DNA of 64,000 bases from Actinostola sp. cb2023 (taxonomy: Eukaryota > Cnidaria > Anthozoa > Actiniaria > Actinostolidae): assembly GCA_033675265.1 (NCBI GenBank), contig JAUJYZ010000054.1, positions 220,795 through 284,794 of the forward strand, written 5' to 3'. Every line of letters begins with the position of its first letter. Position 1 is the stretch's first letter. Position numbers and translations under genes: made by a program. Positions 19,740 through 31,081 of this stretch are shown here, in pieces. The notes beneath the pieces are model-generated. The model worked only from the letters and a program-made list of their open reading frames with translations, had not been told where the DNA came from and made no database searches.

Positions 19740-20460
19740 ACGCTTATTATTATTATATACAAAGTAAAATTGAACCGTTGTAAACGGATATATAGCCTTA
19801 TTTAGAAAAGTCGTGTAGAGCCCAAATATTCACACAAGCATTTAAATAATAAATACCGTACTGACATCAACTGAAAATTCAGCATTAATTTATCTGAATC
19901 TGGATTAAAAATCCTAAAATAGAGTTTATGATCTATATACGTCATTAATTATTTATAAATTATTTTAAAAATATGTCGATTCGAACAAAATGTACAGATT
20001 ATAAACCTCGCGAATATCAAATTGGTGATTTACATAATGTAGCTCGGGAATCCTGTGTTATATATAGATATTATGGGGTAGTACTCGTGTACAGAGCGTA
20101 TGGTCATTAAGTTACTTTGTACTGTTACATCAAAACTAGACGCTATCTACCAGCGTGAAGTCGGGCTTCTAACTGATATGTAGCCTATTTGAACTAAATA
20201 TAGATATCGCAGTGCGATTAAAACTAACTAGTGTTTGGTCGCTCGTTGCGTGACTCGGTAGAACACTGATGCTTTCGCTCATCTTATCATGCGTACTGAG
20301 TTTTCAGATCAGCAAACTGGTTTCTTTCTCCTGCAAACAGCCTATAATATCTCAAAGAGTATGTCTGAAAGAACATTTCTGGAAAGTTTTGATGTTATAG
20401 GATAAAATGTAAAAAAGTTATCGGGGATGACATTTATAGACTTTAGTATGGGATTTTGCC
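19740..20460. other. Intergenic stretch with a dispersed-repeat end
   Basis: AT-rich. At 20196-20240 (AAATATAGATATCGCAGTGC, then GATTAAAACTAA) it matches 4622 and 20696, a repeat family present three times in the window. Confidence 0.4.
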
Positions 20461-20657
20461 GTCATGCGTTACAAGCCTCGTTTTGATGTTAGCCGTTTTT
20501 TCAAAATGATTAATTACAAGATTTAACCCTTTCCTCTAAAAGAATATAGTTATATAAGTATAATGTAGAAGTTTCATGACGAAATTATATATCTCTGTGA
20601 AGTTATGAACGATTGAAATTCTGAAAAAACATCAAAACGAGGCTTGTAACGCATGAC
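20461..20657. mobile_element. 197-bp MITE with 30-bp perfect arms
   Basis: GTCATGCGTTACAAGCCTCG followed by TTTTGATGTT at 20461-20490 is exactly inverted at 20628-20657. The middle is AT-rich and non-coding. Confidence 0.7.
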
Positions 20658-21266
20658 CATAAATATATCCATACAAATTATACAAATACCGTATATATAA
20701 ACTAGACATCGCAGCGTGATTAAACAATGTTTGGATGAAGTGTCACAACTGACGTAATTGCTTTTTTCTCTTCACTGCGTGTATCAACCGGCTCTCTTCG
20801 TTCTAAGTTCTAAAGATCTCTAAACCCTTTGCAGTACTTGTACTGTATTGTTGTAGTTGACAAAGTGTTATTAAACATTAAACATGTACTGGATTGATAA
20901 ATCCATATCTCTATGAATTATTGTGGTTATTTTGAACATTAGCGATTCAGTAGTCTTACAGTGTTTGTATGTAAGGTTCTTACACCGAGGACATGCCGTA
21001 AAAGTCATGAACTATCGCGCTGCTTCGCTTCTATCGGTGTCATAAGCTTACCACAACACAAAATAACAGCGATACAAAGAATAGAAGACACTGACTTCGC
21101 TTAGATTTCAATATTGTGTCAGTTGTGCGATTAAAGTAAAAATCTCCTAGTCATCGAATACGTGTCAGTGAATACGTGCAAGCACGGCCTGCATTTTTAG
21201 AGTCGGGCCTTACTTCCACTGGAAGCCCGACTAATAAACTAAATTTATTTCAGTTTTATTGCTATA
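20658..21266. other. Intergenic stretch, dispersed-repeat fragments
   Basis: 20696-20740 repeats the TAGACATCGCAGCGTGATTA word family. No gene is supported. Confidence 0.35.
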
Positions 21267-21509
21267 CAGTCAATGTCATTAACGTTGTCCAGCTAAAAAG
21301 AGATTTTAAACACTACAATAAATGTCACGTCTCTCATTCTATATTCAGTCGTTTTGCACGCGTGGAATTTTCATTTCAAAATCAAACATCACCTCAGTGT
21401 GAAAACAGAATTTCAACAATGTTCGTTTTCACAGGTGATTTATGCTTTTGAAATTAAAATTCCACGCGCGCAAAACGAATATAGAATGAGACACGTGACA
21501 TTTATTGTA
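21267..21509. mobile_element. Tc1/mariner-type MITE, copy 2, right end missing
   Basis: It starts at TA|CAGTCAATGTCATTAACG (21265-21267). Internal arms CTCATTCTATATTC and CGTGGAATTTT are mirrored at 21456-21492. The right terminal 40 bp are absent where another MITE begins at 21510. It belongs to the same family as the element split by BEL-1. Confidence 0.6.
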
Positions 21510-21784
21510 TATAGCTAATTGCATAATCGTTATCGGGTTGAAAATCATGAAAGCTATGACCAAAAGGAATTCTGGGAAATTAAAACTCTCAAATAACACC
21601 GTCAAATCATCGACCTTTTTATCCAGACTTGTAGGATCTTAGTTAAATAGCTCATATATCTTCAAAACTACGAGAACATTGAATATATCTGTATGTAATG
21701 AACTGATTTACCATCCATCCTTGCGATCTCAGCTTCTTTGATTTATGATTTTCAACCCGACAACGATTGTGCAATTAGCTATAG
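21510..21784. mobile_element. 275-bp MITE family A, copy 1
   Basis: Arms of about 39 bp (TATAGCTAATTGCATAATCG, then TTATCGGGTTGAAAATCAT) are inverted at both ends. The whole element is about 93% identical to the copy at 32080-32363, including the middle (CAAATCATCGACCTTTTTAT). Confidence 0.8.
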
Positions 21785-22205
21785 TTGCAGTACTCTCCTC
21801 ACATGGTCAAGATGTTGTAAAAACGAACAGGAGGTACTTTTGTGTGCGCATGCGTTCCAATGTTTACAGTTTTTGCGGACGTATTACGAGAATTGTATGT
21901 ACTGAACACGCAGAAATGAATTCTTAATGCTATATTTGTGCCTTAAAGTTATTTCATTGATCGAAATATTAGAGTATTATGCCTTTATTTGATATCAAAT
22001 TCCTGTTCTTTTGCTGTGCTAAATACTCTATTTTGGACAACATGGCGGCCAGCTGACATGGAGTAAACAGTTTGTCGACGTTGCAAGCTCAGTCGCGAAG
22101 AAGATGTAAGGGAAAGTAAATACATTTAGTCAATTCTTATACATATGGAATGTATATTATTATATTTTAGCTTTCATCAACACCAAATCAACTTCAAATA
22201 AACGA
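21785..22205. other. Intergenic stretch
   Basis: Contains an ATG in good context (ACAACATGGCGGCC, 22043) that opens only four codons before TGA. No gene is supported. Confidence 0.35.
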
Positions 22206-23314
22206 CAGTTCGGTTCATTGCCAGATTTGGCAATATGTGTCACGTGACAAAATGGCGTTCTCTTGAGAAGAAAGGGCTCCCAGTTTTATCATAGATTGCT
22301 GCTATAAATACACAGCCATCCCACAATGCACTGCAGTCAAGCAATCTATTGTTATTCATATTACCGTATGTGTCTCTGTTTTGAGCACACGCGTTCTCAA
22401 GTCCGACATTTTTGAAAGTTTTCTTCGCGATCAAGGTTTTACGTCACCCATCTTGAGAGTATTTTTACGATATATTGTAAGTTTTCTTCAGATTTGACCC
22501 GTGTCGAAAAAAATCGGCCTGTAGAAATCGAAAATTTATGAGTTTCTGAATACAACTGTGAAAGTTTTGCTTGGGGGCACGTCGAATAACTTGGGGGCAT
22601 CATCATGTAAACATTGAAGGTATGATCGCTAAACTCAAGGACGCCAATGGAGACACATGTGATGTGCGATACTTTGATAATTGTTGCCGAATATATGGAT
22701 CGTCATTTGGACGAAGAGACATCAAAAAAGCAAGCCAGCAAAGTTTTGTTCAGTGTTGTTTTGGAAGTTGACGTGGATGTCGAAACAGAGACATGTTCGA
22801 TTGGACCATGCATCACACGATTGCATTTGTCAAAGCGATGTATACTTGGGTACTGACACTGATAGCGCTGAAGAGACCCAGCTAGAATTGTTAATAGAGA
22901 AAGCAGAAAATGATTTTGTTGTTGTATCTAGCAGCATAGATAAGTTGACGAAAATGTAGAGAAATGTCTCGTTTATTTAGAAGACATCGAAACAAGCGTG
23001 GCGATATGCCAAAGGATTTGACAAGCGAGTTGACGAGGACAAGATATAAGGAAGGTACTGGCACAAGAGAGAAATCAGGAATAACCATAAAAGAAGAATA
23101 AAAACTGTATATTGTTGAGAAAAAAATAACTAAAAGCATCTTTCGAGCAGTAAAGTCAGAAATATGATTGCGCGAGAGCTACCGCGGTGTTGATATGACA
23201 GATTGATACCAGGTACCGGAGGTTCCTGTTGATATGGCAACATGATATCCTTGGATTTGATTGGTTATATCAATGCTTACAAAACATTGCCAAATCTGGC
23301 AATGAACCGAACTG
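22206..23314. mobile_element. 1.1-kb TIR element with 5-bp TSD AACGA
   Basis: The perfect 29-bp ends start CAGTTCGGTTCATTGCCAGA. The terminal word itself contains a small palindrome, TTGCCAGATTTGGCAA. AACGA flanks both ends (22201-22205 and 23315-23319). The inside has broken frames (for example 22571-22959, with an acidic run TDTDSAEETQLELLIEKAEN) that could be remnants of a captured gene; none is recognised. Confidence 0.7.
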
Positions 23315-23319
23315 AACGA

Positions 23320-24484
23320 AGATAAACTTGGGTATGATGTCTGGAATACTCAATTATCCCAATATTTAAAGTTAGTTATCTCGAAATTGAGCCGAAATCT
23401 CCACAATTTCCACAACATAATTCATTAAAGTCATGTTTCCTGTTTTGAAAAATTCCAGTAACTTCTCTGGGAAAAATCGCTCGGTCGAAGATTTTCGACA
23501 ATTTCTTCGTCATAATTTGTAGAACGTGAATTAATCGTCAACACATTTATTATGGTATTCGTTTTATGGTAGGGCCTCTTCTGTCAGTGTTCCAATGTTC
23601 TTGTAATGTTCCCATCCAAGGTCATGTTTTTAGATATTATGCTGAGATCGGTCAAAGTGTAAACATTTTATTGAAGTGTAAAGTTTGCATAAATTTCATT
23701 ACTCAAAAATATACATTTTTTGCATATTGCTTGAAATCCAGCCCAAATCTCCACAAAATTTTTACCATTTCATAGAACTATGTACCATATATTTTCAGTA
23801 TATGTTATTGAGATTGTTGGAAAAAATCGCCAGAAGAGATAAAATTACAGTTTTTCATGATAACAACAAAAATATCTTCATGGAACGGGTCGGGGAAGAC
23901 ATCTAAATTGTTTCCAAATTCGACGAAACTTTGTACAGGTATAGTAAATAAATACCACAAGACACCAGGACAGTTTTAAGACTGTTGTTACAGTATTTAT
24001 AGAAAAACAAATTAAGATATAATCCACAAAATTCCAGCTTGGGCTTCCTGTGCCGTTCAATATCAAACAAAAATGAATTTTTTCGCGGTTTGCAAATTAG
24101 CGAAAAAAGATGCTCTCGACGGTATGTTTTAATTGTCAAGGGAATTGTTGGGAGTATAAAATGATGGATGAAGGAGGTGTTTATAATCTTGGTGTTCTTT
24201 GGTGAAACCGCACGGCTAACTTGGTTATTTTATATCGTTTTAAACCTAAGTTTTTTCGAGTGTGTTTTTTCAGCTACTCTCAATGGAAAGTTCTAAGCAA
24301 GCAAGTCTGGCCCAACTACACGTGGTCGAGATAGAAGGGTGTTCGTAAAAGTTCACTGTGAAGCAGGGAAACGAGGAACCGACTCAAGTTTAGCGCCAAA
24401 GTCCTTCAAGCCGACATGAAAGCACTAATTGCTTTTGTAGCTGGCAAAGACCACTTAAAGTGTTCTTTGGTGAAACCGCCCAGC
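23320..24484. repeat. Intergenic stretch with loose direct repeats
   Basis: AAATCTCCACAA with flanks occurs at about 23394 and 23744 and a related ATCCACAAAATTCCAG at 24022. GTGTTCTTTGGTGAAACCGC occurs at about 24191 and 24458, 267 bp apart. Between these two copies there is a strong acceptor-like TGTGTTTTTTCAG (24260-24272) followed by a 21-codon frame (24281, MESSKQASLAQLHVVEIEGC plus one residue); too little to call a gene. Confidence 0.4.
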
Positions 24485-24620
24485 TAACTTATTATTATTA
24501 TTATTATTAGTAGTAGTAGTAGTAGTTAGTAGTAGTAGTAGTAGTAGTATTTTATTATTTTTATTTTTATTTTTATTTTTATTATTATTATTGTTGTTGT
24601 TGTTATTAACTTGGTTATTG
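24485..24620. repeat. Compound microsatellite (TTA)n (TAG)n (TTTTTA)n (TTG)n
   Basis: Consecutive simple repeats: ATT runs, AGT runs, TTTTTA runs, then ATT and GTT runs. Confidence 0.9.
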
Positions 24621-24905
24621 AATTTGTAACATTGTTGTTTGTATGGGAATACGCCATATGCTGACGAGAATTTTGTTTTTCCGTAGGGGTGCTTGAACTA
24701 AGCCCTTTTCTATGTACGCCAGAAGGATGTCGCGACGAGCTGTAGTCAGATAACTACAATTGTAGCTCACTTTGAACTACGTGCTCATGATTTATGTTGT
24801 GTTTATGTATTTATATTTTGTTAATGTTGTCATTTTTTGGTTGTTGTTGTCATTAAAAGGAAGTTGGATTCCCGTTTTGATTGTTAAGACCGCAGAGGAA
24901 AAGAG
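24621..24905. other. Short intergenic spacer
   Basis: No supported feature; it leads into the tandem arrays. Confidence 0.35.
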
Positions 24906-25402
24906 GGACCATCTGTGCCCAGTAAGAATCGTGGGACCATCTGTGCCCGGAGAGCAATCGGGACCATCTGTGCCCAGCGAGGATTGTGGGACCATCTGTG
25001 CCCTTAGTGATTGCATGGGACCATCTGTGCCCAGAGAGAAATCGGGACCATCTGTGCCCAGTGAGGATTGTGGGACCATATATTCCCGGTAAGTATTGTG
25101 GGACCATCTGTGCCCAGTAAGAATTGGGGGCCATCTGTGCCCTTAGTGATTGCATGGGACCATCTGTGCCCGGAGAGCAATCGGGACCATCTGTGCCCAG
25201 TAAGAATTGGGGACCATCTGTGCCCTTAGTGATTGCATGGGACCATCTGTGCCCGGAGAGCAATCGGGACCATCTGTGCCCAGTGAGAATTGTGGGACCA
25301 TCTGTGCCCTTAGTGATTGCATGGGACCATCTGTGCCCAGAGAGCAATCGGGACCATCTGTGCCCAGAGTGCAATCGGGATCATCGGTGCCCAGTAAGCA
25401 AT
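24906..25402. repeat. Array of GGGACCATCTGTGCCC with three alternating spacer types
   Basis: About 18 copies of the 16-bp core are separated by 10-13 bp spacers. These fall into three classes: AGTAAGAATTG-like, TTAGTGATTGCAT and GGAGAGCAATC-like. The classes cycle, giving a higher-order unit of about 83 bp. Both strands have open frames here because the unit lacks stops; they are not genes. Confidence 0.9.
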
Positions 25403-25606
25403 GTGGGTGTATCGGTGGTCCCAAGTGCCTAAAGTGCTCCGAGGCGTGCCTAGAGTGGTCCAAGTGCCTAGTTAAAAAAGAGTTATCCAAGTGGCTACAG
25501 TGCTCCAAGTGGATTTAGTGCTCCAAACCAGTGGCTTCAGTGCTTCAAGTGGCTGGAGTGCTCAAGTGGCTAGAGTGCCGCAAGTGGCTAGAGTGCTACA
25601 AATGGT
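25403..25606. repeat. 18-19-bp minisatellite CAAGTGGCTAGAGTGCTC
   Basis: About ten imperfect copies. The words GAGTGCC and CAAGTGG also mark the junctions of the next, longer array, so the two arrays share ancestry. Confidence 0.8.
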
Positions 25607-26895
25607 AAGATAATTTACAAGACCCAGAGGTGGTTCATGATATGTTCGATGTGATCGATAGCCCAAGTGCTGCATTCAGCTGCGATCTTCATTGTTGATC
25701 AGCCATTCTTATTATCTAATATACATGATATGCATTCAATTGTATAAAGGTAAAGGTGCCATTTTAATGGATTAACTGATTGCATCAGTTTGTTGAGTTT
25801 GTTAAGTTATCACTGCAGAGTGCCTGACCCAAGTAGTATGCCTAATTTACAAGATCCATGCAGAGGTGGTCTATGATATGATTGATGTGATAGCCCAAGT
25901 GCTTCATTGGTTTGTGATCTTTATTGTTGATCAGCCATTCTTATTATTTTTTGTAATACTACATGATGCCCTATCGGATTCAATTGGAGCTAAGCTGTTT
26001 ACTTATGAACAATGACTATTTTTGTTATGTAACATCGTTACTTATTCTTGATCATGGACATAATGATCTTATTTCTACCTGATATGATGGTACAAGTATG
26101 TCAGCAAAACGTTGTACCTTGTGGCATTACTAATGATTTCAGTTTTGTTAAGTTATCGCTGCAGAGTGCCTGTCCCAAGTGGTAAGATAATTTACAAGAT
26201 CCATGCAGAGGTGGTCTATGATATGATTGATGTGATAGCCCGAGTGCTTCATTGGTTTGTGATCTTTATTGTTGATCAGCCATTCTTATTATTTTTTTGT
26301 AATACTACATGATGCCCTATCGGATTCAATTGGAGCTAAGCTGTTTATTTATTAACAATGACTATTATGACTATTATTGTTATGTAACATCGTTACTTAT
26401 TCTTGATCATGGACATAATGATCTTATTTCTACCTGATATGATGGTACAAGTATGTCAGCAAAACGTTGTACCTTGTGGCATTACTAATGATTTCAGTTT
26501 TGTTAAGTTATCGCTGCAGAGTGCAGCGATAACTGTGGTAAGATAATTTACAAGATCCATGCAGAGGTGGTCTATGATATGACTGATGTGATAGCCCAAG
26601 TGCTTCATTTGTTTGTGATCTTTATTGTTGATCAGCCATTCTTATTATGTTTTGTAATACTACATGATGTTCAATCGGATTCAATTGGAGCTAAGCTGTT
26701 TACTTATTAACAATGACCATGGTTAAGGTTAATTAATTACAAGATTAATTATGTAATATCTTTACTTATTCTTGACCATGTGCATAATTATCTTATGCTA
26801 CCTGATATGATGGTGCAAGTTTGGCACCGAAACGTTGTACTTCATGTAGCATTGCTAATTATTTCAGTTTATTCAGTTTTCTCTATCAGAGTGCT
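25607..26895. repeat. About 350-bp tandem repeat, 3 full and 1 short copy, hammerhead-like core
   Basis: Units start near 25607 (deleted, 233 bp), 25840 (342 bp), 26182 (357 bp) and 26539. Each begins with (AAGATA)ATTTACAAGATCC and ends with GTTAAGTTATCGCTGCAGAG. The last three contain CTACCTGATATGATGGTRCAAG followed by an AAACGTTGTAC word. Copies 2 and 3 are nearly identical; copy 4 is more diverged but has the best ribozyme-like fold. Array plus unit length plus motif recall hammerhead satellites and retrozymes of animals. Confidence 0.8.
26796..26850 (+). ncRNA. Hammerhead-like motif in the last array unit
   Basis: CTGATATGA (26802-26810; two bases more than the canonical core) is followed by the stem GGTGC/GCACC (26812-26816, 26824-26828), then GAA-ACGT-T (26829-26836). 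The outer pairing GCTAC/GTAGC closes stem I. The 2-base insertion probably prevents normal cleavage; the equivalent motifs at about 26079 and 26434 also have a broken stem II. Confidence 0.35.
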
Positions 26896-28379
26896 AGCTG
26901 TCTCTCCACTGTCGCAAGGGGAGGCTCAGGCAGAAGCTTGTGATGCACAACCAGCGGTCTATCATTCTATCTATGTCAGTGATGATCAAGGTTCGTGATT
27001 GGCTATATACTATGTATAGTTCTAGATTACAGGTTGTGAAATACGCAGTTGATTCGTAGGGTAAACTAAAGACTTTATTTAGTTAATACTGAAATATTGT
27101 AACAAAGTTATACTGCTGGATGGAAGAAATTGTAAGTTATCTGACTTTGTCAAAATATCGTAAGTGGCAAATAGGAATCAGAAAGAAGTAATTTGACGAA
27201 GTATAGTGTCTTTGGGTGTGGTAGATAAATGTGGTCAACAATGTCGAAATAGGTGGAGTACAGTCCGAATGATAAAAGAAAATAGGAAATTGATCTAGAA
27301 TATAATCTGGTTCTAATGACTTAGTTTATCAATTAATGAGAAGTATGTACTAGTTGTTTTATCTAAGAGTATATTGAGAATACACAACGATTAAGTTGTC
27401 AGTAAAAATCCGTAATTCAGTAGTGCAACATACATTCACCTGAATCAATTGTACGTGTTTTTTTTTTCTTTTTGTTGTGGTGTTTTTTTCATTTCTCATT
27501 TCAGATATTTTCTCCAGCATTTCCATACTTCAAAGTTTGGCCGACTTCACATATTCTTCATATTCACATATATTCGATAATTCAGTTGTAAACCTTAAAT
27601 CTCCAAAGGTATAATACGTCTTAGCATAGTTGGGGCTACACGTTCCCTATTTTTTCCACTCTGTGGTTTTAGGGTTCTCTTGTCAGGCTATGACGTGTAG
27701 ATTAACTATGTATTATTCTTGTTGAACCATGTACGACATGTACTAATTGTTGTTGAAATAATCTCGCAATGGCATTGATGGCATTGGCACGGTTGACCCA
27801 CACGCCCTTTCATTGGCATGGCTGTCCAGAAGAAAATAAAAGGAACTTGGAATATTATATGCGTCGAGCACTTGTACTCTACTATGGTTCCATTTCAGAT
27901 GTTGAAAGTTAGGATTTGATCATGAAGCAGAGCTCAGCCAGACAATATGTCAAAGTCCAGTGTACATGTATAGCCCTCACTTGGGAGGAGTCTTGAACTT
28001 GAACTCGGCCGTTTTATGAGAGCCTAATATATTGTATAAATGTATCGGTTGTTTTGATTGCTGTTAATAAATATGTGCGGTTCCCAGCCAGAGCACACAA
28101 CCACCAAAGGGTGTGGAGTAATGAGTTATTAAAATATTTAGGCGAGAGTACGATTTTTGTGAATAGTCAGTGTGCAGTGAAAAGCCAGAATTAAATTAAC
28201 ATTTGACTATATTAAGCCTTTTTGTCGAACTCTGATGATCAAAATAGCAACAGAATAAAATATAGCGTTATTATTACTATAATCGGTTTTTGTTCTTCCG
28301 AAATTACGCTTTTATGGTCCAGCGGTTAAGCGCATGCTCATGCAAATTTCCCTTTTGTTGTAAAAACGTGGTTGCTGTA
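26896..28379. other. Intergenic stretch, no supported gene
   Basis: A segment at about 26892-26998 looks exon-like (acceptor TTTTCTCTATCAG, 35 open codons ending SIYVSDDQGS) but its donor is weak and nothing joins to it. The rest is AT-rich filler. It might hold the 3' part of the decayed Gypsy element at 28380, but no LTR was recognised. Confidence 0.35.
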
Positions 28380-28592
28380 TCGACATCGTCTATGTAGGCA
28401 TCAGTGAACTCCTTCAATCCCTTCAGAATTTTCTCTTTCATCATTCGTTGAAAAGTGGCGGGTGCGGTTTTCATACCAAAGGGCATGATCAAAAATTAAT
28501 ATAAACCGGCGGCTAGAGATAGTAAATTAAGGCAGATTTCTGGATAGTTGATTCTTCTAATAGGTATTTGCCAGTATCCCTTTGTCATAGCG
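28380..28592 (-). pseudogene. Ty3/Gypsy reverse-transcriptase fragment
   Basis: The minus strand reads TKGYWQIP near 28570-28590, then, after an in-frame stop, MPFGMKTAPATFQRMM (about 28440-28486) and YIDD (28385-28396). These are the classical Ty3/Gypsy RT blocks in order. The part between the first two blocks is diverged and what follows YIDD is scrambled, so this is a dead remnant of about 210 bp. The DNA element at 28594 interrupts its 5' side. Confidence 0.75.
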
Positions 28593-28593
28593 T

Positions 28594-31076
28594 CAGGGGC
28601 GTAGCGTGCATATACGCCCGTACGCACGTGCGTACAATTTAAAATCCTTAATATATGTATATATTATAAAAAACATAAAAATATTTAAAATAAAATGAAA
28701 TCTAAGACAAAATCTTAACAGCTCACGGCAGATTACTTGCTGGAAACTACTCACAGAAGGCAGGAAAATGCTATTTTGGAGACCCTATAACTCAAAAAAG
28801 TTTCGGGGAGCATACCCCCGCATCCTCCTACGAGCTCGCACCTTCGCCGCTCGTCAGATTGTGTCCCCCAATACATTTCCCCTTTCAGTCAGTCATTGTA
28901 GGCATGTATAATGATGATTGTAGTTAGTACAGTCTCAAACAAAATAAATACCAAAAAACTGGCTTCGCCTCGTGTTATTATATCGCTATATATAAGACTG
29001 GGAGCAGTGAGCTGGTGCTCAAAGTCAACTTATGTGGAACGTTTGAATTGTCATGATGATCTTACTGTAATCGGGTAGAGAAATGACAATTATTTCAGCA
29101 CAATTTTGACAAGAAATGATAAAATTATCGCTTAGTAAGCAAAAACAAAACTATAAAACTGTATTTAGAGTGAAATCTGGATATGCAATTAGGAAGGACT
29201 GTATAAAATTAGCATGTCCCCCGTCACATATATAGAGCTGTACACGGCTGTCTCACTGAATTTCGTCTTTATAATAGTGTCGAATAAAAACGTGCTGCTG
29301 CTGCTAGAATAAGTAGAGATACGAGAGAAAAAAACATATTTAGTGTTAATTCCTTAAAGACGTTTTGGTTCGTAGATTATTGCGGAAGTTTTCAATGAAA
29401 GATTAGGTGTCCCCTTTTGTTCCGATTTTCTACATAACTATATGTTTTGACGGAAAAAAATCAAATCCAGATAGAAAATCAGAAACTATACAGAAGAATA
29501 TAAAGTCCATTAATTTATTAACAATTTGGCGTTCCTCTGTTTAAAATCGGACTTATACTTCAGTAATTATATAACATCAAAGTTGACTGAATGCATCTGT
29601 CGACAGACAAACAAATACAATCAAAACATCATTTGTCTTTCAAATTTTGCGCTTTAATGCCAGTACTTCAATCAGGATTTCAACAGATCTTTGGGAGCAA
29701 GTTGTCCATTCAGCATATAATAGTATGGCGGTAAAAAAATATCTTACACTGGTTAATTTTATTTTTCTGTTCCCCTAGGAAGTTTCCTGAATTTTTTGTC
29801 GACACAGCCAATGATTTGCATGATACAACACGTAGTCACGCAAAACCTTTTCGGCTCTTTATAATTCCTTAAAATAAGTTTTGCCAATAACTTTGTTCTG
29901 AAACTTTGCATGGACATTAATTATGTAATGGACATTTAAAAACTGCAATAAAAAGAGGGGGTCACCATTCTCGTTTTCGCGCTAGATGCTCTTCAAATAT
30001 ATCAATTTATAGGTGTATAGCCAAATGTGGTAGCAACCGGAAGTTGTAATGAAAAACCTTTTTTCTCGGTCCAAAGAACTTCCTTATAACATAGATTACC
30101 TATATTTCTAAGTTTACTTCTACTAAATCAATCAAAGTAATTGAATGACTATGATTGTTGAAATATTAACGAAACATGCAAGTATGTGCGTCCAGAAATC
30201 GTACGCTTTAACTATTCTCATCTAAATGTTTGAAAATTTATCCAATAAACGTTCCTTCATATTTCGATATATAATACGCAGCACCGATTATTAAAGAACT
30301 CAAAAAAATGGGGGCCACCATTCTCGTTTTCAATTTATTTTGAAAAAACGTCAGTTACACTTGAAATATTTAACGATTTCCAATGGTCTCCAATGTGCGC
30401 AAGCTCACGCGAGCTTCAGAATCGTGCGCAATTGAGCGTGCGCAATGCAAAACAAGGGAATTACCTTAATTCTCGTATTTAACACTAATATTTTATGATC
30501 ATGCTAAAATTTATAGCATTTTTTCACAAATAGAATAAGATGTGTTTAGACTCGTTACCAGGCCACACGCGGATTATTCCATTGATGGCCAGAATAATGG
30601 ATGTTATTTTAATAACAATAAATGAAAAATATCGATTCTGATGTTCTTCGTTATTGTCTACAATTTTACATGAACGAAATTGCATATTTTGTATTTTCAA
30701 AAAAAAATCATTTTGTGACGCTTTTGAGCACCAGCTCACTGCTTCCAGTCATAACGGTAGCGGTATATATAACCTGTTTACATAAATCCTTTAACCAATA
30801 CTCATAAATCATTTACACAACCTTTACATAAATCCTTTTCTGAATCCTTTATATAACCTTTACATAAATCCCCCCATAAAACTGAGTGATAAATGCATTT
30901 TACTATGTATTTATGTAGCGAGAAAGTCCGCTGGAAAACGAAGAAAATGGTATTTCCAAGGCTCTAGAATTCTAAATTTTCAGGGGGGGGCATGCCCCCT
31001 CACCCCCCTAGAAGCTCACGCCTTCGGCGCTCGTTGCTATGTGCGTACATTGCAAAAAAAGCACGCTACGCCCCTG
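28594..31076. mobile_element. 2.5-kb TIR element CAGGGGCGTAGCGTGC, 5-bp TSD AGCGT
   Basis: The first 16 bases are perfectly inverted at the right end (GCACGCTACGCCCCTG, ending 31076). AGCGT flanks both sides (28589-28593, 31077-31081). The ends look like hAT-type elements and a 5-bp duplication is known for some hAT groups; this is inference. Subterminal G/C-rich words (GGGGGCATGCCCCCT at 30986 and GGGGAGCATACCCCCGCATC at 28817) occur in the same direction, so the element may be a composite of two copies. No transposase frame is left. Confidence 0.65.
28975..30775. mobile_element. Nested 1.8-kb TIR element
   Basis: GGAGCAGTGAGCTGGTGCTCAAA-type ends at about 28995-29030 and the inverse at 30724-30755, with weaker TATATATA flanks. 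Inside, GGGGGYCACCATTCTCGTTTTC occurs twice (about 29957 and 30310) in direct orientation. No coding frame is seen. Confidence 0.6.
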
Positions 31077-31081
31077 AGCGT

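Noticed and set aside
24906..25402. CRISPR array
   Set aside because: Spacers fall into three recurring classes, repeats are only 16 bp, and the surroundings are eukaryotic.
24853..25518. Frames of 95-173 codons on both strands
   Set aside because: By-products of the GGGACCATCTGTGCCC array.
26892..26998. Exon-like segment after a good acceptor
   Set aside because: Weak donor, no homology, and no partner exon found.
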